Shown here in pieces: positions 53,595 through 62,354 of a stretch of DNA of 64,000 bases. The notes beneath the pieces were generated by a model, which ran no database searches, was not told where the DNA came from, and saw only the letters and a list, made by a program, of their open reading frames with translations. This DNA comes from Aquabacter spiritensis (GTDB lineage Bacteria; Pseudomonadota; Alphaproteobacteria; Rhizobiales; Xanthobacteraceae): assembly GCF_004346185.1 (NCBI RefSeq), contig NZ_SMAI01000006.1, positions 124,001 to 188,000 on the forward strand, given 5' to 3'. The translations under genes were made by a program, and so were the position numbers. Numbering within the stretch: the stretch's first letter is position 1; each line of letters opens with the position of its first letter.

Positions 53595-55010
53595 ATGCGG
53601 CGTATTTTCGATGAGATGTCCGGGGAGGATGGAACCATCCGTCCGGCCTATGAAGCGCTCCAGAGCTGGCTCGAAAAGATGCCCCACGAGGTGCTTGAGC
53701 AGCGCCGCAAGGAGGCCGAGTTCATCTTCCGGAGAATCGGCATTACCTTCGCGGTTTATGGGGAACAGAATTCCCAGGAGCGGCTGATCCCCTTCGACAT
53801 CGTCCCGCGCATCATCACCCATGACGAATGGACCGGCCTGGCCAAGGGCCTGGAACAGCGCGTCAAGGCGCTCAACCTCTATATCAACGACGTGTACGGC
53901 AAGCGCGACGTGCTGCGCGCCGGCATCGTGCCGGAGGAACTGGTGTTCCAGAACCCGGCCTTCCGGCCCGAGATGAACGGCCAGCGGGTGCCGCACGACC
54001 TTTATGTGCACATTGCCGGCATCGACATCGTGCGCACCGACCCCAACACCTTCTACGTGCTCGAGGACAATGCGCGCACCCCCTCCGGCGTCTCCTACAT
54101 GCTGGAGAACCGGGAGATCATGCTGCGGCTGTTCCCCGAACTGTTCTCGCTGCACAAGGTCGCGCCGGTCGACAAATATGCCGATGACCTGCTTGCGACG
54201 CTGCGCTCGCTCTCGCCGCGCGGCGGCTCCGAGCCGAACGTCGCGATCCTGACGCCCGGCATCTACAATTCCGCCTATTACGAACACTCCTTCCTCGCCG
54301 ACAAGCTCGGCGTCGACCTGGTCGAAGGGCGGGACCTGTTCGTGAAGGACAATGTGGTGTTCATGCGCACCACCGAGGGGCCGAAGCGGGTGGACGTGAT
54401 CTATCGCCGCCTCGACGACGACTTCCTCGACCCCCTCGCCTTCCGCCCCGACAGCGTGCTCGGCGTCCCCGGCCTGATGAGCGCCTACCAGGCCGGAAAC
54501 GTGACGCTGACCAATGCGGTCGGAACCGGCGTCGCCGACGACAAGGCGGTCTATTCCTACATGCCGGACATCATCCGCTTCTATCTCAGCGAGGAGCCGA
54601 TCCTGCCGAACGTGCCGACCTATCGCTGCCGCGAGCCGGAGCACCTGAAATATGTCCTCGATCACCTGCCGGAACTGGTGGTGAAGGAGGTTCACGGGTC
54701 GGGCGGCTACGGCATGCTGGTCGGACCCAAGGCCGACAAGGCCCAGATCGAGGTGTTCCGCGCCAAGCTGAAGCACGATCCGGCCAATTTCATCGCCCAG
54801 CCGACGCTCGCTCTGTCCACCTGCCCGACCTTGGTCGAGGAAGGGGTGGCGCCGCGCCACGTCGATCTGCGGCCGTTCATCCTGTCGGGCAGCGACAAGG
54901 TGCGCATCGTGCCCGGCGGCCTCACCCGCGTCGCCATGAAGGAGGGATCCCTCGTCGTGAATTCGAGCCAGGGCGGCGGCACCAAGGACACCTGGGTTCT
55001 CGACACCTGA
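53595..55010 (+). CDS. circularly permuted type 2 ATP-grasp protein
   Basis: 471 residues (DUF404/DUF407 class). Recognisable parts: FDEMSGEDGTIRPAYEAL near the start, VYGEQNSQERLIPFDIVPR, YINDVYGKRDVLRAG, VLEDNARTPSGVSYMLENR, FLADKLGVDLVEGRDLFV, the ATP-grasp Gly loop VVKEVHGSGGYGMLVGPKA, and LRPFILSGSDKVRIVPGGLTRVA. First gene of a trio with an alpha-E and a transglutaminase-like gene. The trio is thought to build or process peptide-like amides, but no product is known. GTG 53583 in the same frame is an alternative start. Confidence 0.92.
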   Translation: MRRIFDEMSGEDGTIRPAYEALQSWLEKMPHEVLEQRRKEAEFIFRRIGITFAVYGEQNSQERLIPFDIVPRIITHDEWTGLAKGLEQRVKALNLYINDVYGKRDVLRAGIVPEELVFQNPAFRPEMNGQRVPHDLYVHIAGIDIVRTDPNTFYVLEDNARTPSGVSYMLENREIMLRLFPELFSLHKVAPVDKYADDLLATLRSLSPRGGSEPNVAILTPGIYNSAYYEHSFLADKLGVDLVEGRDLFVKDNVVFMRTTEGPKRVDVIYRRLDDDFLDPLAFRPDSVLGVPGLMSAYQAGNVTLTNAVGTGVADDKAVYSYMPDIIRFYLSEEPILPNVPTYRCREPEHLKYVLDHLPELVVKEVHGSGGYGMLVGPKADKAQIEVFRAKLKHDPANFIAQPTLALSTCPTLVEEGVAPRHVDLRPFILSGSDKVRIVPGGLTRVAMKEGSLVVNSSQGGGTKDTWVLDT

Positions 55011-55087
55011 GAATCGAGGCTGCCTGAGGACGCCCGCCCGAATCCGGCGCCCGGCGCCGAAACCTGCCAAAGACAGACGAGCCCACC

Positions 55088-56038
55088 ATGCTCTCCCGCA
55101 CCGCCGACAACCTCTATTGGCTCACCCGCTACGTCGAGCGCGCCGACTGCCTGGCGCGCATCCTCGACGTCGCCCAGCGCCTGTCCTACATGCCCCTGAC
55201 CTATGGCGGCTCCACCAATGAGTGGAGTTCCGTCGTGCTCACGGCGGGATGCGCCGATCAGTTCATCGAGAAGCACGGGCCGATCGAGAAGGCGACGGAG
55301 GAGAATGTCGTCTCCTTCCTCGCCCTCGACCCGGAGAATCCGACGTCGATCCGCAATTGCTTCGAGGTGGCACGCACCAATGCGCGCTCGGTGCGCACGG
55401 CGCTGACCTCGGAAATGTGGGACGCGATCAACGGCGCCTGGATCGAGCTGCGGGCATTCCCGGACCGCGGCCTGTCGCGGGACGAACTCACCCGCTTCCT
55501 CGCCTTCGTGAAAGAATCCTCGCTGCGCTTCGACGGCGCCATGCACCGCACCATGCTGCGCAACGACGCCTTCTGGTTCGCCCGCACCGGCACCCATGTC
55601 GAGCGCGCCGACAACACGGCGCGCATCCTCGACGTGAAGTATCATGTGCTGCTGCCGGAAGAGGAACGGGTCGGCGGGCCGCTGGATTATTTCCAATGGG
55701 CCTCGATCCTGCGCTCGGTGTCGGCCCTCACCGCCTTCCACTGGGTCTATCGCGACAGCGTCAAACCCTGGCTGGTGGCCGACCTCCTGATCCTCAACCG
55801 GGCGATGCCGCGCTCGCTCGCAAGCTGCTACGAGAATCTGACCGGCTCGCTCGACGACATCGCCGACGCCTATGGCCGGCAGGGGCCCGCCCAGCGCCTC
55901 GCCCGCTCGATCCGCGCCCGGCTGAGCAACCAATCGATCGACGACGTGTTTCATACCGGCCTGCACGAATTCATTTCCGAATTCGTATCGGACAACAACA
56001 AGCTCGGGGCCGAGATCGCCGAGCAATATCTCACCTGA
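55088..56038 (+). CDS. alpha-E domain protein (DUF403)
   Basis: 316 residues, all-helical. MLSRTADNLYWLTRYVERADCLARILDVAQ is typical (cited as MLSRTADNLYWLTRYVERA), and later RNDAFWFARTGTHVERADNTARILDVKYH repeats the same pattern. The name comes from a conserved Glu-rich helical arrangement. Always found next to the circularly permuted ATP-grasp protein, probably as its complex partner. Biochemical role unknown. Separated by 77 bases from the preceding gene. Confidence 0.93.
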   Translation: MLSRTADNLYWLTRYVERADCLARILDVAQRLSYMPLTYGGSTNEWSSVVLTAGCADQFIEKHGPIEKATEENVVSFLALDPENPTSIRNCFEVARTNARSVRTALTSEMWDAINGAWIELRAFPDRGLSRDELTRFLAFVKESSLRFDGAMHRTMLRNDAFWFARTGTHVERADNTARILDVKYHVLLPEEERVGGPLDYFQWASILRSVSALTAFHWVYRDSVKPWLVADLLILNRAMPRSLASCYENLTGSLDDIADAYGRQGPAQRLARSIRARLSNQSIDDVFHTGLHEFISEFVSDNNKLGAEIAEQYLT

Positions 56039-56072
56039 GACGGCGCCGTCTGCGCCGCGCGACGAGGAAGCC

Positions 56073-56903
56073 ATGCGCGTTCGGGTCCGGCACGAACTGA
56101 CTTTTACCCTCAAACCGGGCTTGCGTACCGCGATCGCCGCCATCCGCGTTACGCCGCGCAACCATGAGGGCCAATATATCCAGCGCTGGTCGCTCGATAT
56201 CCAGCCCGACTGCCGGCTCCATCTCCACGAGGACGCGTTCGGCAATCTCGTCCACACCTTCAGCGTCGAGGCGCCGGGCGACACGGTGGTGTTCGCCGCG
56301 TCCGGCGATGCCGACACGCAGGACACATGCGGCATCGTCCGGCGGGCCGCCGAACGCTTTCCGCCGAGCCTGTTCCTGCGCCCGACCGACCTGACCCTCG
56401 CAGACGCACCGATCGTCGCCATGGCCGAGAAGGTTCGCGCGCATGCCGACGAGCCGCTGGGCCAGCTCCACGCGCTGATGAGCACGATTCACGAGACGAT
56501 CGCAGAGAGTGACGGGACGGGCGGCGACCCGGCCGCCGCAGCGTCCGCCGTCATTGCGGACGGCAAGGGTCCGTCCGGCGGGCTGACCCATCTCTTCCTC
56601 AGCGCCGCGCGACATCTCAAGATCCCGGCGCGCCAGATCTCGGGCTATGTCGCGGAAGCGGAAACGGCAGGCGCTCTGCGCGAATGGGCCGAGGCGTACG
56701 TGCCGAAAATCGGCTGGATCGGCTTCGATTGCGGCCGCGCGCTCTGCCCGACCGAGGCTTATGTGCGGCTCGCCGTCGGGCTCGACGCGCTCGGCGTGTG
56801 TCCCGTCCGCGGGCTCGGCACCGCGCCGGCCGAGGTCATCGAGGTGCGCGAGGCGACCCGTTCTGCGCGCTCCGTTCAGAGCCAGACGCAGCGCCAGCGC
56901 TGA
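56073..56903 (+). CDS. transglutaminase-like protein lacking catalytic Cys and His
   Basis: 276 residues. The N-terminal Bact_transglu_N module (VRVRHELTFTLKPGLRTAI, IQRWSLDIQPDC, HEDAFGNLVHTFSV) is well preserved. The core domain lines up with transglutaminase/protease proteins, whose active sites read GVCQDHAHLF, HAWAEAY and GFD. Here these are GPSGGLTHLF (Ser168 in place of Cys), REWAEAY (Arg203 in place of His) and GFDCG (Asp219 kept). It is therefore probably not a Cys peptidase/transglutaminase. Third gene of the trio, 34 bases after the alpha-E gene. It may be a binding or scaffold subunit. Confidence 0.85.
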   Translation: MRVRVRHELTFTLKPGLRTAIAAIRVTPRNHEGQYIQRWSLDIQPDCRLHLHEDAFGNLVHTFSVEAPGDTVVFAASGDADTQDTCGIVRRAAERFPPSLFLRPTDLTLADAPIVAMAEKVRAHADEPLGQLHALMSTIHETIAESDGTGGDPAAAASAVIADGKGPSGGLTHLFLSAARHLKIPARQISGYVAEAETAGALREWAEAYVPKIGWIGFDCGRALCPTEAYVRLAVGLDALGVCPVRGLGTAPAEVIEVREATRSARSVQSQTQRQR

Positions 56904-56966
56904 GCCGGGGGCTTGACCCCCCCGCCGCAGCCTGCGATTGCGACGCGACCGGTACGGGAGGCCAGA

Positions 56967-57401
56967 ATGCGCGAAAGCCCCGCTTACGATCCCCAGAACA
57001 TCTTCGCCAAGATCCTGCGCGGCGAACTGCCGTGCTTCAAGGTCTATGAGGACGACCGCGCCCTCGCCTTCCTCGACATCATGCCGCGCTGCCCCGGCCA
57101 TACTCTGGTGATCCCCAAGGCGCCGGCCCGCAACATTCTGGACATCGCGCCGGACGACCTCGCTTATGTCGCCACGATCGCCCAGAAGATCGCCAAAGCG
57201 GGCAAGGACGCATTCGCGGCAGATGGCGTGACCGTGCAGCAATTCAACGAGAGCGCCGGCGGCCAGGTGGTGTTCCATCTCCATATCCACGTCATCCCGC
57301 GCCACGAAGGGGTGGCGATGAAGCCGGCGGCGAGCGTCAAGGAAGACATGGCGGTGCTCGCCCAGCACGCCGACCGGCTCAAGGCGGCATTGGCCCGGTG
57401 A
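56967..57401 (+). CDS. HIT-family protein
   Basis: 144 residues, histidine-triad nucleotide-binding fold. NIFAKILRGELPCFKVYEDD opens it (cited as NIFAKILRGELPCFKVYEDD), then GHTLVIPKAPARNILD and the triad HLHIHVIPRHEG near residue 110. Members hydrolyse AMP-linked or dinucleotide substrates. ATG 56967 has a GGGAGG site. Its stop overlaps the GTG of the beta-RFAP synthase gene, so it is co-translated with the H4MPT cluster; whether this has meaning for cofactor synthesis is unknown. Confidence 0.9.
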   Translation: MRESPAYDPQNIFAKILRGELPCFKVYEDDRALAFLDIMPRCPGHTLVIPKAPARNILDIAPDDLAYVATIAQKIAKAGKDAFAADGVTVQQFNESAGGQVVFHLHIHVIPRHEGVAMKPAASVKEDMAVLAQHADRLKAALAR

Positions 57402-58366
57402 GGCCCGAGCGCGGCGGGGCCGTCCGGGTGCGGGCGCCGGCGCGGCTGCATCTCGGCTTTCTCGACCTCGGCGGCAGCCTCGGGCGCAGTTTCGGAAGTC
57501 TCGGCCTCGCCCTGGACCGGCCGGCGACGCAGATGCGGCTCGCCCGCGCCGAAACCGACCGCGTCACCGGCCCGGATGCGGCGCGCGCGGCGGCGGCGCG
57601 CGACGCGGTGCGCGGCGCGCTCGGCTGGATCGCGCCGCTCGCCATCGACATCGAGCACGCGCTGACGCCGCATGGCGGCCTCGGCTCCGGCACCCAGATC
57701 GCGCTCGCCGTCGCCGCCGGAATCGCCCGCCTCGCGGGGCGCGGATTGGCGGCAGGAGAAGCCGGCCGCATTCTCGGGCGCGGCGGGCGCTCGGCCATTG
57801 GCCTGCACGCCTTCGCGGGCGGCGGCTTCATTCTCGACGGCGGCCGGGGCGCGGCCGCGCAGCCGGCGCCGCTGCTGGCGCGGCTGCCGTTTCCCGAAAC
57901 CTGGCGGGTACTGCTGGTCTTCGACCATGCCCGCGTCGGCCTCAGCGGCGCGGCGGAGGCGCGCGCGATCGCGGGCCTGCCGCCATTCTCCGCCGCACTC
58001 GCGGCGCATCTGTGCCATGTCGCCCTGATGCAGGCTTTGCCGGCGCTCGCGGAAGGAGACATCGAGGCGTTCGGGGCCGCGCTCGGCGACATCCAGGCGC
58101 GGCTCGGCGATCATTATGCCGCCGCCCAGGGCGGCGCGCGCTTCACCAGCCCGGACGTTGCGGAAGCGATCGCGACCCTACGCGCGGCCGGGCTGCGCGG
58201 CACCGGGCAAAGCTCGTGGGGACCGACCGGCTTCGCCGTCATCGGCAGCCCGGCGCAGGCGGAATCGCTGTTGCAGGCGCTGCGTGCGCGCTATGCTGAC
58301 CGGACCAACCTCGAATTCCTCTGCGCGCGGGGCAACAATAGCGGCGCCGACATTCTCGACCTGTGA
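57398..58366 (+). CDS. mptG: beta-ribofuranosylaminobenzene 5'-phosphate synthase
   Basis: First committed step of tetrahydromethanopterin synthesis: condenses p-aminobenzoate (or hydroxybenzoate) with phosphoribosyl pyrophosphate. 322 residues, GHMP fold: APARLHLGFLDLGGSLGRSFGSLG, the phosphate loop HGGLGSGTQIALAVAAG, and GRSAIGLHAFAGGGFILDGG, QSSWGPTGFAVIG near the C-terminus. GTG 57398 overlaps the HIT gene stop. The family occurs in methanogens and H4MPT-using methylotrophs, so its presence is strong evidence for H4MPT in this organism. Confidence 0.94.
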   Translation: MRPERGGAVRVRAPARLHLGFLDLGGSLGRSFGSLGLALDRPATQMRLARAETDRVTGPDAARAAAARDAVRGALGWIAPLAIDIEHALTPHGGLGSGTQIALAVAAGIARLAGRGLAAGEAGRILGRGGRSAIGLHAFAGGGFILDGGRGAAAQPAPLLARLPFPETWRVLLVFDHARVGLSGAAEARAIAGLPPFSAALAAHLCHVALMQALPALAEGDIEAFGAALGDIQARLGDHYAAAQGGARFTSPDVAEAIATLRAAGLRGTGQSSWGPTGFAVIGSPAQAESLLQALRARYADRTNLEFLCARGNNSGADILDL

Positions 58367-58465
58367 CCTCCGCAGGACACCGCCGGTCCGCCCGGACCGC
58401 GCCTTCCGCCGCGGCGGAGCCGGCTCCGGCTTTCCCCGCTCGTTTCTTTTATCGGAGCCCCGGCC

Positions 58466-59344
58466 ATGGCGGATGCCGCACCGATCCTGCATCTGATCTC
58501 GCCTTTGCCGCAGGTGAGCCCGTTCGACGTGAACATGGCGATCGATGCGGGTTTTGCGCATGTCGCGCCCTATCCCGGGGTGACGCTCGAGGCGGTGCGC
58601 GGCCTGACCCAGGACATGATGTTCTCCCGTCCGCCCGCCGCCGCGCGGCGCACCGGCCTGTTCATCGGCGGCAAGGATGCCGGCCTCGCGCTCGATATGG
58701 CGGACGCGGCCCGCGCGGCGCTGCTCCCGCCGTTCGAGATTTCCATCTTCCCGGACCCTTCGGGCGCCTTCACGACGGCGGCGGCGATGATCGCGCTCGT
58801 CGAGCGGGCGGCCGGCGGGCTGGTCGGGGCCGAGATCCAGGTGTTCGGCGCGACCGGCGTGGTCGGCGGGATGGCGGGCGTCGTCGCGGCCATGGCGGGC
58901 GGGCGCGTGACCCTCGTCAGCCATCGCGATCTCGCCGCGGTCACGGGCAAAGCGGCGGATTTTTCGCACCGCTTCGGCGTGTCCCTCGCCTGCGCCGCCG
59001 CGCCGGACGCCGCGGCCAAGGCCACGCTCCTGCCGCGGGCGGAGATTTTGCTTTGCGCCGGAGCCGCGGGGGTCGAAATTCTCTCGCAGGCGCAGCTTTC
59101 TGCGGCGGGACGGCTTAAAGTGGCGGCGGACGTCAATGCCGTACCTCCCGCCGGGATTGCCGGCCTTGATCCACATGCGCGCGCGGCGCCCCTGCCGCAC
59201 GGCGTGGGGATCGGCGCGCTTGCAATCGGCGCGCTGAAGTCCCGGCTTCAGCACGCTCTGTTGACGCGCATGCGCGTCGGGGAGACCGCGACCTTCCTCG
59301 GGATCGAGGCGGTCTTCGCATGTGCCCGCGAACTGGTGGAGTAA
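58466..59344 (+). CDS. mtdB: NAD(P)-dependent methylene-tetrahydromethanopterin dehydrogenase
   Basis: Oxidises methylene-H4MPT to methenyl-H4MPT in formaldehyde oxidation, 292 residues. N-terminal domain: LISPLPQVSPFDVNMAIDAGF, TQDMMFSRPP, GLFIGGKDAGLALDM. Rossmann domain: VFGATGVVGGMAGVVAAMAGGRVTL, followed by SHRDLAAVTGKAADFSHRFG, and KVAADVNAVPPAGIAGLD. This resembles MtdB/MtdA of methylotrophs; location in the H4MPT cluster and presence of mch favour MtdB. ATG 58466 is close to an AT-rich short promoter-like region (TTTCTTTTATCGG). Confidence 0.93.
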   Translation: MADAAPILHLISPLPQVSPFDVNMAIDAGFAHVAPYPGVTLEAVRGLTQDMMFSRPPAAARRTGLFIGGKDAGLALDMADAARAALLPPFEISIFPDPSGAFTTAAAMIALVERAAGGLVGAEIQVFGATGVVGGMAGVVAAMAGGRVTLVSHRDLAAVTGKAADFSHRFGVSLACAAAPDAAAKATLLPRAEILLCAGAAGVEILSQAQLSAAGRLKVAADVNAVPPAGIAGLDPHARAAPLPHGVGIGALAIGALKSRLQHALLTRMRVGETATFLGIEAVFACARELVE

Positions 59345-59348
59345 CGCC

Positions 59349-60479
59349 GTGGACCTTGCCGTGATCGCCCTTTCCGCCCGCCCGCTCGCCGCCAGCGCGG
59401 CGCGCGCCGGGCTGGCCGTGCTCTCGCTCGATCTGTTCGCGGATCTCGACACCTGCGCCCATGCGGCACGCTGTGTGCGCGTGCACAAGAAGAACGGCTA
59501 CGCCTTCGACGGCGACGACCTGATCCAGGCGCTCGCCTCGCTGTCGCCGCCCGGCCTGCCCGTCGTCCTCGGCGGCGGGTTCGAGCACGACACGGCGCTG
59601 ATGAGCCGGGTCGGGGTTCGCAATCCCATCCTCGGCAACATGGCGGAGACGGTGCGGGTGGTGAAGGATCCGCTCGCCCTCGCCGCGCTGTGCGGCCATC
59701 TGCGCATCCCCTTCCCCGAAGTCACGCTCGACGCGCCGTCCGGCGCGCTCTCCGGCGCGGCCCTGCTGGAGCGGCGCATCGGCGGATGGGGCGGCCAGCA
59801 TATCCGCCGCCGCGCGCCGGACGAAACGGGCCCCCCCCAAGAGGGCCATTATCTCCAGCGCGAGGTCGCGGGCGTGCCTTATTCGCTGCTTCTGCTTTCG
59901 AACGGCCGCGAAGTGCGGGTGGTCGGCGCCAGCCGGCAATGGACCGACCCCTCGGACGACCAGCCGTTCCGCTTCGGCGGCGTGGCGGGGCCGGTGGCGC
60001 TGCCGCACGGCCATGGGGCGGAAATCCTCGCCGCCGCCACCAAGATCGCGACCGTGTGCGGCCTGGTGGGCCTGGTCTCGTTCGACCTCCTGCTCGCGCC
60101 GGAGGCCTGGTGGCTGCTGGAGGTCAATCCGCGCCCCGGCGCCAGCCTCGAAATCTTCGATGTCGACCCGATGCCGCCGCTTCTCGCGCTGCACCTCGCC
60201 GCGTGCGGCGGCAAGCTGCCGCCGTCCCTGCCGGCGCCGCGCGACGTATCGGCGGCCGCCATCCTTTATGCCGACCGCCAGATCATCGTGCCGCAGGGGG
60301 AATGGCCGGCGGAGGCCAAGGACAGGACTGCGCCGGGCGCGGTGATCCCACAGGGCGCGCCGGTGTGCACCATTCATGCCCGCGGGCCGAGCGTCGATGC
60401 CGCCCGCGCCAAACTGGCTGCAGGCCTGGACGCGATGCGCCGCCATCTCGGCCTGCCGGAGACCGGCACGCCGCAATGA
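59349..60479 (+). CDS. ATP-grasp protein of the H4MPT cluster (Orf5-like)
   Basis: 376 residues. ARPLAASAARAGLAVLSLDLFAD begins the pre-ATP domain; central VVLGGGFEHDTALMSR, the Arg/Gln-rich GGWGGQHIRRRAPDE, HYLQREVAGVPYSLLLLSNG and VSFDLLLAPEAWWLLEVNPRPGASLEIFD (metal-binding Glu/Asn) are ATP-grasp hallmarks. It corresponds to the conserved Orf5 of methylotroph H4MPT gene clusters, required in related organisms for this pathway but with no known reaction. It is likely a ligase adding an amino acid or similar group to a C1 cofactor. The start is GTG 59349, 4 bases after mtdB. Confidence 0.88.
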   Translation: MDLAVIALSARPLAASAARAGLAVLSLDLFADLDTCAHAARCVRVHKKNGYAFDGDDLIQALASLSPPGLPVVLGGGFEHDTALMSRVGVRNPILGNMAETVRVVKDPLALAALCGHLRIPFPEVTLDAPSGALSGAALLERRIGGWGGQHIRRRAPDETGPPQEGHYLQREVAGVPYSLLLLSNGREVRVVGASRQWTDPSDDQPFRFGGVAGPVALPHGHGAEILAAATKIATVCGLVGLVSFDLLLAPEAWWLLEVNPRPGASLEIFDVDPMPPLLALHLAACGGKLPPSLPAPRDVSAAAILYADRQIIVPQGEWPAEAKDRTAPGAVIPQGAPVCTIHARGPSVDAARAKLAAGLDAMRRHLGLPETGTPQ

Positions 60480-60522
60480 GGCACCCGTCGCGCCCCCTTT
60501 GCGCCGGTGCGTCGGTGCGTCC

Positions 60523-61473
60523 GTGAGCCCGGGTTTCGCCGCGCGCACCGCGCCTTTGGTCGCGGCGCTGGTCGCCGATGCCGCGCCGCTGCGCCTCGGC
60601 GTCGCGCAGGGGCAGCTCGGCGCGCGGATCGTCGATGGCGGGATCGAAGCGCGCGGCTCGCTCGAGGCGGGACGCCGCATCGCCGAGATCTGCATGGGCG
60701 GGATCGGCCAGGTGCGGTTCCAGGCCTCCGACCGCTTCGCGCCCTTCACCACCCTGGTGGAGGTCGGCGCGAGCGATCCCGTCCGCGCCTGCCTCGCCAG
60801 CCAATATGCCGGCTGGAAGCTCGCCTCCGGCGGCTTTTTCGCGCTCGGCTCGGGACCGGCCCGCGCCCTCGCCGCGTGCGAACCGCTGTTCGCCGAACTC
60901 GGCATAAGCGAAACCGGCGGGGACCCGGTGCTGGTCCTGGAGACGTCCGCGGTGCCGCCCGAGGCGGTGGTCGCGGAGATCGCGGCCGCCTGCGCGGCCG
61001 ATCCGGCGCGCGTCACCCTGATCCTCACGCCGACCGCGAGCCTCGCCGGCACGGTGCAGATCGTCGCCCGCATTCTGGAGGTCGCCCTCCACAAGGCGCA
61101 TGCGCTCGGCTTTCCCTTGAGCGACATCTGGGACGGCCGGGGCAGCGCGCCGGTGCCGCCGCCGATCCCGGACTTCATCGCCGCCATGGGACGCACCAAC
61201 GATGCCTGCCTCTATGGCGGCGAGGTGCAGCTTTATGTCGGCGGCCCGGCCGCGGCCGCGCGCGACCTCGCCGAAGCCCTCCCCAGTTGCGCGTCGCGCG
61301 ACCACGGCCGGCCCTTCGCGGAGATCTTCGCCGCCTGCGACTGCGACTTCTACCGCATCGATCCGCTGCTCTTCTCGCCCGCGCGGGTCACCGTGACGGC
61401 GATCGAGCACGGTGCGAGCTTCTCGGCCGGCGCCCTCGATCCGCATCTCGTCGCCCGCTCGTTCGGCGGCTGA
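60523..61473 (+). CDS. mch: methenyl-tetrahydromethanopterin cyclohydrolase
   Basis: Interconverts methenyl-H4MPT and 5-formyl-H4MPT, 316 residues. Family segments: VADAAPLRLGVAQGQLGARIVDGG, EAGRRIAEICMGGIGQV, YAGWKLASGGFFALGSGPARAL, VLVLETSAVPP, ILTPTASLAGTVQIVARILEVALHKAH, cited here as LTPTASLAGTVQIVARILE, and TNDACLYGGEVQLYV. The start is GTG 60523, the only in-frame start that reaches the conserved N-terminus. It overlaps no neighbour; orf7-like follows 2 bases after its stop. Confidence 0.95.
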   Translation: MSPGFAARTAPLVAALVADAAPLRLGVAQGQLGARIVDGGIEARGSLEAGRRIAEICMGGIGQVRFQASDRFAPFTTLVEVGASDPVRACLASQYAGWKLASGGFFALGSGPARALAACEPLFAELGISETGGDPVLVLETSAVPPEAVVAEIAAACAADPARVTLILTPTASLAGTVQIVARILEVALHKAHALGFPLSDIWDGRGSAPVPPPIPDFIAAMGRTNDACLYGGEVQLYVGGPAAAARDLAEALPSCASRDHGRPFAEIFAACDCDFYRIDPLLFSPARVTVTAIEHGASFSAGALDPHLVARSFGG

Positions 61474-61475
61474 GC

Positions 61476-62354
61476 TTGGCCGCGCGCATCGCCATCTTCG
61501 CGGAGGCCGCCGACTGGCATGTCGGCCGGCTGGCCGCTGCTCTGGGCCGCCGGGGCTGCGCGGTGCACGTCCTGTCGCTCAAAACCTGCGGGTTCGCCGT
61601 GGGCGCCGCGCCCCACGGCCTCTGCCTGCCCGGTTTCGTGCACGAATTGCCCGACGCCGCCTTCGTCCGCATCCTGCCGAACGGCACGACCGAGCAGATC
61701 ACCCTGCGCCTCGGCGTGTTGCACGCGCTGCGGGAGGCCGGGGTGCGGGTGGTGAATGATGCGCGGGCGATCGAGCGCTGCGTCGACAAGAGCATGACCT
61801 CCTTCCTGATCACCCGTGCCGGCCTGCCGACCCCGCGCACCCTCGTCCTGGAAGCGGCCGAAGCGGCGCAAGGCGCGCTCGATGCCGCGCCGGGCGACAT
61901 GGTGCTGAAGCCGCTGTTCGGCGCCCAGGGGCGCGGCCTGAAGCGCCTTGCGCCGGGGGCACGGGTTCCGCCCCCGGAGGAGGTGGCGGGCGTCTATTAT
62001 CTCCAGGATTTCGTCCCGCCGGCCGGAGCGGGGCATGGCGACTTCCGCGTTTTCGTCATCGGCGGGCACGCCGTGGCGGCCATGCGGCGCGAGGCGGAAG
62101 GCTGGATCACCAATATCCACCAGGGCGCGCAGGGCGTCGCAATCGACCCGGAGGGCGACCTCGCCGCGCTGGCGGTGGCGGCCGCCGAAGCCGTCGGTGC
62201 GGATGTGGCGGGGGTGGACCTGATCCGCGGCGCGGACGGCGCGCTGCAGATCCTGGAGGTCAATTCGATGCCGGCCTGGAGCGGGTTGCATGCCGCCACC
62301 GGCCGGGACATGGCCGAGCCGATCGCCGCGCTGCTCGCAGGCACGGCGGCATGA
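61476..62354 (+). CDS. RimK-like ATP-grasp ligase of the H4MPT cluster (Orf7-like)
   Basis: 292 residues. ARIAIFAEAADWHVGRLAAAL at the N-terminus, VVNDARAIERCVDKSMTSFLITRAGLPTPRT (cited as DKSMTSFLITRAGLPTPRT), MVLKPLFGAQGRGLKRL (Gly loop with Lys), YYLQDFVPPAG, DFRVFVIGG and LQILEVNSMPAWSGLH (metal-binding Glu, Asn). RimK relatives add glutamates or other amino acids, which would suit polyglutamylation of H4MPT or methylofuran. The start is probably TTG 61476, two bases after the mch stop. Its stop overlaps the next ATG (ATGA). Confidence 0.9.
   Translation: MAARIAIFAEAADWHVGRLAAALGRRGCAVHVLSLKTCGFAVGAAPHGLCLPGFVHELPDAAFVRILPNGTTEQITLRLGVLHALREAGVRVVNDARAIERCVDKSMTSFLITRAGLPTPRTLVLEAAEAAQGALDAAPGDMVLKPLFGAQGRGLKRLAPGARVPPPEEVAGVYYLQDFVPPAGAGHGDFRVFVIGGHAVAAMRREAEGWITNIHQGAQGVAIDPEGDLAALAVAAAEAVGADVAGVDLIRGADGALQILEVNSMPAWSGLHAATGRDMAEPIAALLAGTAA

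Noticed and set aside
59133-61199. Minus-strand open frame of 688 codons in the H4MPT cluster
   Set aside because: Shadow of the Orf5-like gene and mch, both of which have strong conserved motifs on the plus strand.
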